Origin: Mytilus californianus
Lineage: Eukaryota; Mollusca; Bivalvia; Mytilida; Mytilidae
Direction: 5' to 3'
DNA length: 64,000 nt
Assembly: GCF_021869535.1 (NCBI RefSeq)
Contig: NW_026262734.1
Span: 77,624,339 to 77,688,338, forward strand
The position numbers and the translations under genes are program-made. The notes under the pieces are model-generated. The model had not been told where the DNA came from. It did not search any database and saw nothing but the letters and a program-made list of their open reading frames with translations. The stretch's first letter is position 1; every line of letters begins with the position of its first letter. Below are positions 58,262 to 64,000 of this stretch, one piece after another.

Positions 58262-58520
58262 AGGCTTAAAATTCAATACGCCAGACGTGCGTCTTGTCCA
58301 CACAAGACCAACCAGTGACGTTCAGATGAAAAAAGTTTGAAAGCCAAAACAAGTACAAAGCTGAAGAGCACCGAGGACCAAAACTTCCAAAAAGTTGCGC
58401 CTAACACGGCCAGGGTTTTCTGCCTGGGACAAGAACATCCTTATTATTTAGAATAATTTATAATTTTGCAAACAGTACATTTTAATAAACGACTATATAA
58501 TAGATATACATGATAAAACC
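58262..58520 (+). repeat. Mussel 'gacgcgcg' repeat, copy 2
   Basis: Parallel to 52893-53150 ('cagacgtgcgtcttgtccac', 'cagtgacgttcagatgaaaa', 'ccaaaaagttgcgcctaaca'). Confidence 0.6.
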
Positions 58521-58617
58521 GAAGTGGGGACTAACTACAGAATAAAAACGGATACATTACATAAAACAACTTAATCCAACACATAAAAATACACAGCCGA
58601 GTTAGCCAAAGCCTCAA

Positions 58618-58690
58618 CGCACAAAGTGACGTCACATTTGAAATTCTAAAAAAACACACAAAGTGACGTCACATTTGAATTTGTAAAAAT
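58618..58690. promoter_or_regulatory. Two CRE palindromes in a short direct repeat
   Basis: 'cacaaagtgacgtcacattt' occurs twice about 37 bp apart, each with a perfect TGACGTCA. It lies in the noncoding tail beyond the Penelope-like reverse transcriptase. CREB/ATF binding is family knowledge; function here is unknown. Confidence 0.5.
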
Positions 58691-58959
58691 ATTCCCAAAA
58701 ATAAGATAGGATTAGGATTGATCAAGATTAGATTTGTAATACTGACATTACATTTATTAATAACAATGAAAATAATAATACTTATTAATATTAAATTGTG
58801 GTAGTAATTAGATAATTAATTGTATCATCTAGCTATTTCGGTGTTTCTTTTGAATCAAACTGTAAACCAAATATATCGTATAAATTTCGTTGAACTAAAC
58901 TAAAATCTAATAAATGAAGGGGGTGATTAATTATCTTTACCATAACACACGAAAATAAC

Positions 58960-60862
58960 AGAAAAGACGTTAAGACATTTGACAAAATCCGACGAGAATA
59001 ACAAATATAACATAAAAATTAAATACATGAATTTGGGATAGAAAAGTACCGTGACACGTCTTATAGCAATGCGGTTTCACACTCAGCAAAACAGTCACAA
59101 TCGGGAATAAGTCACGTTCGGTAATTAAAAGATCAGACGACGTAATGACAAACCACAATCTAACACGTGGTAAAAATGTCCTTAGTTAGTTTGGACAAAG
59201 ACACATCGTATGGATCAACCAATTCGTGATGGTGTCCGTAAAATTTACGGAGTGTCATTTTTAATCTGTCCTCCTCATAACTTTGTTGGAGCAGTTTCTG
59301 CGTAAGGAGCACACTCCTGTATATGAAGTCCGTATAGTGTGAACTAGCACGAGAATAACGTACCAATTGAGATATGTAAACACCATACAAAGGGGCAGAG
59401 GGTATGTTACTGCTGAGAAATGGGAAATTGATAATTGGGAAGTTGAAATCGTCCCGTTAATCATAGATTTTCGTGTGAAGTCGTCCATCTGTGTCAATAT
59501 TGAGGAAAAGATCAAGGTATGAAGCAGTCCTTCTAGTATCAGTAGTATCCTTAATTTCAAGTTCACTGGGATATATGAGATGTAAGTATTGGCTGAAATA
59601 TGGTTTATTCAATGATAGAACATCATCAATATATCGGAAAGTAAAATTAAAGAATTTCGCAAGTTGCTTTTTCTTTTTGTCTTTTAGAAGGTTCTGAATG
59701 AATTCTGTTTCATACGAGTACAAAAACAAATCGGCCAGTAGGGGTGCACAATTAGTTCCCATTGGAATACCGACTGTCTGTTGAAATATAAATCCTCCAA
59801 ACTCAACAAATATATTGTCGATCAAAACGTCCAGCATTTTGATAATATCATCTTCAGTATATTTTCTGGTAGATTCAGTGTGGTTTTTCACAAAATATGA
59901 ATTATTGTAACCCAAAACAAGAAATTTGTATCTACGATTCCCATTTTTATAGAAAAAGCTCTGTTTAATGAGATGGTGAAGTCGATCTTTCAACTGAGCA
60001 TGGGGTATAGTAGTGTAAAGCGTAGAAAAATCAAAAGTCTTTATGTTGCTGCAAAATTGCAAAGATTGTGATCGAAGATTAAGCAGTAGAATTTTTGAGA
60101 ATCCACATCTGGTTAACACCACTGGTAGAATATATCTCATCACAATGTTTTTGGCCCATCTTTAACTGTAGAAAGAATAGTAGTCAGTACTTTAGAAAGA
60201 TGTTTAGTCGAACATTTTGATGACCCAGCTATGTATCGTTCTTTATATGGAGTTTTGTGTAGTTTTGGTATCCAGTATAATGATGGTAAATTTTCTTCGT
60301 TTTCTTTGATGTTGATACCAAAAGAAAGAAGGACAGATTTGTGATTTTGTAAATTTTCGTCCTTGGTAAATGATGTTAAAGAATATGTAGGGGAACTAGT
60401 AGTTCTATTTATTCCAAGCTCTGTTGTGAGACATTGCAAATAATGGTTTTTACATATGAAAACAATATTATTGGAGGCTTTATCTGCTGGAACAACGACA
60501 TATTTGTCTTGCAAAGAGGATAAAGCATCCACAACATCCTGATTTTTGAAAGGGTTAGTAACGCTTGCGCTCATATTGCATCGTAATTTTTGAATGCGTT
60601 TCTGAATGCATGATCGAATAGCTTTGATCCATTCAGACAAAGTGTCCAGTTCTGGTTTGTTTGGTTCGCACTTTACCCATTTTCTTGCATAGTCCTCAAC
60701 TGCATCCATCAGTAACTTGCAATTCTTTTTCCAGTTGATGGGCTGGGGAATTCTATATTTTGGTCCCTTGGCTAGCAACTCTCTTAGTTGTTCATTGGTA
60801 ACGATGCCAAGGTCACCAGTAATAACACGACCAGCTGGACTATACTTGTATTGTGTATAATT
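58960..60862 (-). pseudogene. Penelope-like reverse transcriptase, nearly full length but broken
   Basis: 60862-60140 encodes the N-terminal part with YWIPKLHKTPYKERYIAG. 60080-59460 encodes the polymerase core: FDFSTLYTTIPH, GIPMGTNCAPLLADLFLYSY, FRYIDDVLSL, then YLDLFLNIDTDGRLHTKIYD. A stop at 59459-59457 is followed in the same frame by FPFLSSNIPSAPLYGVYISQ to about 59163, and the tail frame 59158-58970. Between 60140 and about 60072 the matching codons are in a third frame (compensating indels). Core residues are present, but stop and frameshifts kill it. The motif set fits Penelope-like elements best; no GIY-YIG domain seen. Confidence 0.75.
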
Positions 60863-61115
60863 TCCAATGAGACAACAAGAGACCAAATGACACAGAAATT
60901 AGGTCACCGTACGGCCTTCAACAATGAGCAAAGCCCATACCGCATAGTCAGCTAAAAAGGCCCCGAAATGACAAATGTAAAACAATTCAAACGAGAAAAC
61001 TAACGGCCTCATTTATGTACAAAATAATGAACGAAAAACAAATATGTAACACAGCAACAAACGACAAACACCGAATTACAGGTGCCTGACTTGGGACATG
61101 CACATACAGAATGTG
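60855..61115 (-). repeat. Mussel retroelement 3' tail, reverse, abutting the reverse transcriptase
   Basis: 'caatgagacaacaagagacc', 'gtacggccttcaacaatgag' and 'tacaggtgcctgacttggga'. It cuts off the N-terminus of the reverse-transcriptase frame. Confidence 0.7.
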
Positions 61116-61189
61116 ACGAGGAATGAATAAAGGCGCCAACCCTCCCCTATGATTATGCGTTGATAACTTCCAAAATTTTTAAGCCTTCG

Positions 61190-61660
61190 ATACACATATG
61201 AAAACTTAAATTGATAAAGGATTTATGTTAAATGTCCATATGCAATAACCACATGAATATCAGGATGAGTACATGTTTATGCATTATTAATTTGAATCGT
61301 AATTTAACTGGAACGACACATCTAGCTAGATAAAAACTTGCTTAATGTAGTTCACAAGGCTGGACGACACATACACACATTATTTTGAATCCGAATCGAC
61401 AAGTCTTTGAATTTAATGCTAACAAATCCAGGTTACAAATTAAAACCGAGAGAAACACATCAACAAGTCAAAAATATGACAGTTGTTATCCATCCGTGTG
61501 ATGTGTTAAAGCTTTTGATTTTGCCATTTACTTAGGACTTTCCGGTTTGAATTTTCTTCGAAAATCGGTATTTTTGTTAATTTACTTTTTAGTACTTTAC
61601 GCCAATGAACACAGTCAAATATGGATTTCCAGGTAGTCGTTATTTCATGGATACTACATG
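61190..61660. repeat. Eroded mussel repeats
   Basis: 61190-61400 loosely parallels 45240-45520 ('agttcacaaggctggacgac' against 'aattcacaacgcagaagaag'). 61470-61610 parallels 54076-54170. No gene. Confidence 0.4.
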
Positions 61661-61667
61661 AATATAA

Positions 61668-61960
61668 AAAAAGAAGATGTGGTATGATTACCAACGAGAC
61701 AACTCTCCACAAGAGACCAAATGACACAGAAATTAACAACTAAAGGTCATCGTACGGCCTTCAACAATGAGCAAAGCTCATACCGCATAGTCAGCTATAA
61801 AAGCCCCCAAAATGAAAAATATAAAACAATTCAAACGAGAAAACTAACGGCCTAATTTATGTACAAAAAAAATTAATGAAAAACAGTGTGTAACACATCA
61901 TCAAACGACAATCACTGACTTACAGGCTCCCGACTTTGGACAGAATAAAGACTTGTGACG
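61668..61960 (-). repeat. Mussel retroelement 3' tail, reverse
   Basis: 'agaagatgtggtatgattac', 'gtacggccttcaacaatgag', then 'cttacaggctcccgactttg'. It ends at a poly-C run (about 61966-61982). Confidence 0.7.
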
Positions 61961-61999
61961 TGACCCCCCCCCCCCCCTCCCCCCACACACATTACCCTG

Positions 62000-63381
62000 A
62001 TGCATCCTGATGAAAATATGATAACAGTGGGACACACATACACTAAGTTTTCGGTAAAGTGTTGTTGGTATGAGCAAGAACGCGTTTAATAAAAGAAACT
62101 ACAGTTGCTTAGTAGTGAAAAAAAAATTGGAAACAAATATGTAACAAATTAAAAATGTTTAAGATCCTTTATAGATACATTTATTTTAGGGATGTCAAAA
62201 GATCTGAAATATAATACTCGGGTACTCGGTCATGATACTCGCGAGTATTCGAGTACTAGGATAAATTTTTAACGTCCAGTGAAAAGTTTTGATTTTTGTT
62301 GGGGTGTGGTATTTTGGTTATTACCTTTCAAAAACTTAGTTATGTTATGATGATATCGCTAGACATCTTAACGAAAGACCTACGTATTGTTGCAGAACTC
62401 ACACTGTATGACTACAAAATATAGCTTGATCCTTGATTATGTGTATCGCTTGTCCTTTTTGTGTCAAAAGAACAATGAATAACACACCACCGTTTCTAAA
62501 AAGTAACCTATCAGAATAGCAATTATTGTTTGTGTGTTCACGAACCAAATCAGAAGCATGCTTATACAACCATGAATATGTTCATAAAGTCCGACTCGAT
62601 AGACAATCTGTATAAGCTGTTCCTGTGAGTTAGTATTGTTCATATTACGACTTGCAATATAACCATAAAGGAAATACTATGTCGTTTGAACCACCCATTA
62701 AAAAATGCCAATCGTAATGATCCATTTATGCTGAACTAATTTCCTGTTTCAAGTTCACAGAGAAAAAGTTGCAATGTAAATGTAATTTTTGATCCTCGTT
62801 TTGGTCGTTAAGAATTATATCATATTTAATTTAAAAATAGTAAATTAATTAGATTCCTACATATTAAAACATGTGTACACCTTAACGGGAGTTTGTTTAT
62901 ATATTTTCTGAATCTCTTATTGATTTATAAATTATGTACCATACAAGTATTTATGATTGTCTTTGATGTATTATTTTATAATGTAAAACTCTGACAGGTC
63001 ATAATGCATACATTACACGAACTACAGCTATGTGCGTGTAAAAAAAAAACATACAACACATGAATAAAATTCTTTACCAGTCAAATTAAAAATGATATAC
63101 ATCTAAGTATATAAAGAAAATTGACCGATGAGGATCACATTTTGGCACTTTAATATAACTCACAACATATGTGTAGTTTTAGAATTAGAATTTTAGTCAA
63201 GCTGGTTAAAATCCAGATATTGGATTTTCTTATATTATTATTGATTTGGCAATGAAGGAAAATGTTTTTCGCGTCATCTAAGATTCTATAAACTTTAAAA
63301 ACTGTATGTTCTCTTAGACTTTTATTGTATGGATCAATTTCAATTTCCAAGTTAAGGTATCTCATACGGAATTTTGTTTAA
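62000..63381. other. No gene recognised
   Basis: 62064-62090 echoes the 'ggtatgagcaagaa' phrase of the duplicated flanks. 62210-62265 has alternating 'actcg/cgagt' inversions ('atactcgcgagtat'). Otherwise AT-rich with no recognised element. Confidence 0.4.
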
Positions 63382-64000
63382 GTGGCACTAGCTACGTGAA
63401 ATATTAAAATCTAAAACTAGATTTTTTTTGTTCAATCATTAATGCAAGTGAAAAAGGAAAGTAATAATTCGTTTTTAGCAGCCTGAATGGTTCAATTTTG
63501 TTAAAATAAGCTAAGAAACATTAATCATGAATTTTTCACTTGCAAGTGAATAATTGGACCTCATTGCATCCGTATTCATGTGAACTTCAATTTAACCCAT
63601 TAGCTAGAGATGGATAACACATGAATTGTGCGTGTTCGGTTATTTAAAGAAAAAGAATGTCAACATTGAAATTGAAACAAATGTTAATCATTTTATTGAC
63701 TGATTCAATCCACAAAAACTCATTCGTATACAGGTAAAAAAGAGGATTAAAATATATTTTTAATCTATAATATAAAATCAAAGAGACCTAGGGAAATGCG
63801 ATTGTTTTAGTTCATATCTCTTTATATCTATATTTATGTTTGTATCGCGTTTATAAACTTTCGGAGGTCTTCGGAGTTCCCCTCGAGAGTTAATTAGATG
63901 GGGTCTATACTAAAATACACATGATACGAAGATACATGTACATATTATGTTAATTGTTAATTTTAAACTTTTTATCATTTGGAAAAATGTTTTACATTGC
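63382..64000. mobile_element. Diverged inverted relative of the 13180-13888 TIR element, cut by the window end
   Basis: Read in reverse, it matches 13190-13880 phrase by phrase ('attcatgtgttatccatctc' against 'ttcatgcgtaacccatctct'; 'ctccgaagacctccg' against 'ctccgaagactgccg'). The terminus near 63382 (GTGGCACTAGCTAC) aligns with GGGGCATTAGTTAC. Confidence 0.65.

Noticed and set aside
58618..58690. Promoter of a host gene
   Set aside because: CRE sites are clear, but no host exon lies nearby and the surroundings are retroelement tail.

Overview
The window is eukaryotic, AT-rich and intron-containing, and almost certainly comes from a marine mussel (genus Mytilus). I judge this from several short interspersed families that I recognise as ubiquitous in mussel genomic and transcript data, from an intronless B-box/coiled-coil/beta-propeller gene of the type expanded in bivalves, and from tandem-repeat elements of the bivalve 'pearl'/Helentron-associated style. 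No prokaryotic gene, CRISPR array, rRNA gene or intact tRNA gene was seen.

Three host genes can be supported. (1) On the + strand, seven exons from 5749 to 18537 join in perfect phase into 327 codons of a multi-pass membrane protein. Its first exon was not found and I do not recognise its family. (2) On the - strand, four exons from 32974 down to 30812 encode a complete 173-residue secreted cysteine-rich protein. It has two copies of a C-L-x-C-C-G-x-x-P-C-C-x-x-C-G module, each on its own phase-1/phase-1 exon, a signal peptide, a TATA box close to the start codon, and a stop codon that overlaps the polyadenylation signal. (3) On the + strand, 42379-44079 is an intact RING-less TRIM-like protein (two B-boxes, coiled coil, NHL-like propeller). 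Two decayed relatives lie at about 52738-53600 and 55560-55930 inside a diverged tandem segmental duplication.

Most of the rest is layered mobile DNA. From 1 to about 4060 is one 5'-truncated LINE (- strand) cut apart by four later insertions: a 164-bp MITE, a SINE cluster and two hAT-like elements. Introns of the membrane-protein gene hold pearl-like tandem arrays, a split Penelope-like reverse-transcriptase fragment and several inverted-repeat elements. From 20.8 to 30.4 kb there are palindromic MITEs, a near-identical pair of 469-bp terminal-inverted-repeat elements, and a 1.1-kb element whose ends carry many copies of ATCTATGGC. From 34.7 to 41.05 kb a pearl-like element contains a 35-bp palindromic satellite, which is itself split by a nearly perfect 1675-bp copy of the neighbouring sequence. 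From 46.6 to 51.6 kb is a BEL/Pao LTR retrotransposon that keeps both LTRs, Gag and protease but has lost reverse transcriptase, RNase H and most of integrase. From 57.3 to 61.1 kb are Penelope-like reverse-transcriptase remains and their 3' tails.

The most informative structural signals are natural 'before and after' pairs. One 208-bp MITE family is seen inserted in one LTR but not its partner, and in one reverse-transcriptase tail but not its paralogue. Both pairs show exact TA target-site duplication. The genes have no evident joint function. The window is best read as three unrelated genes in a repeat-dense region.
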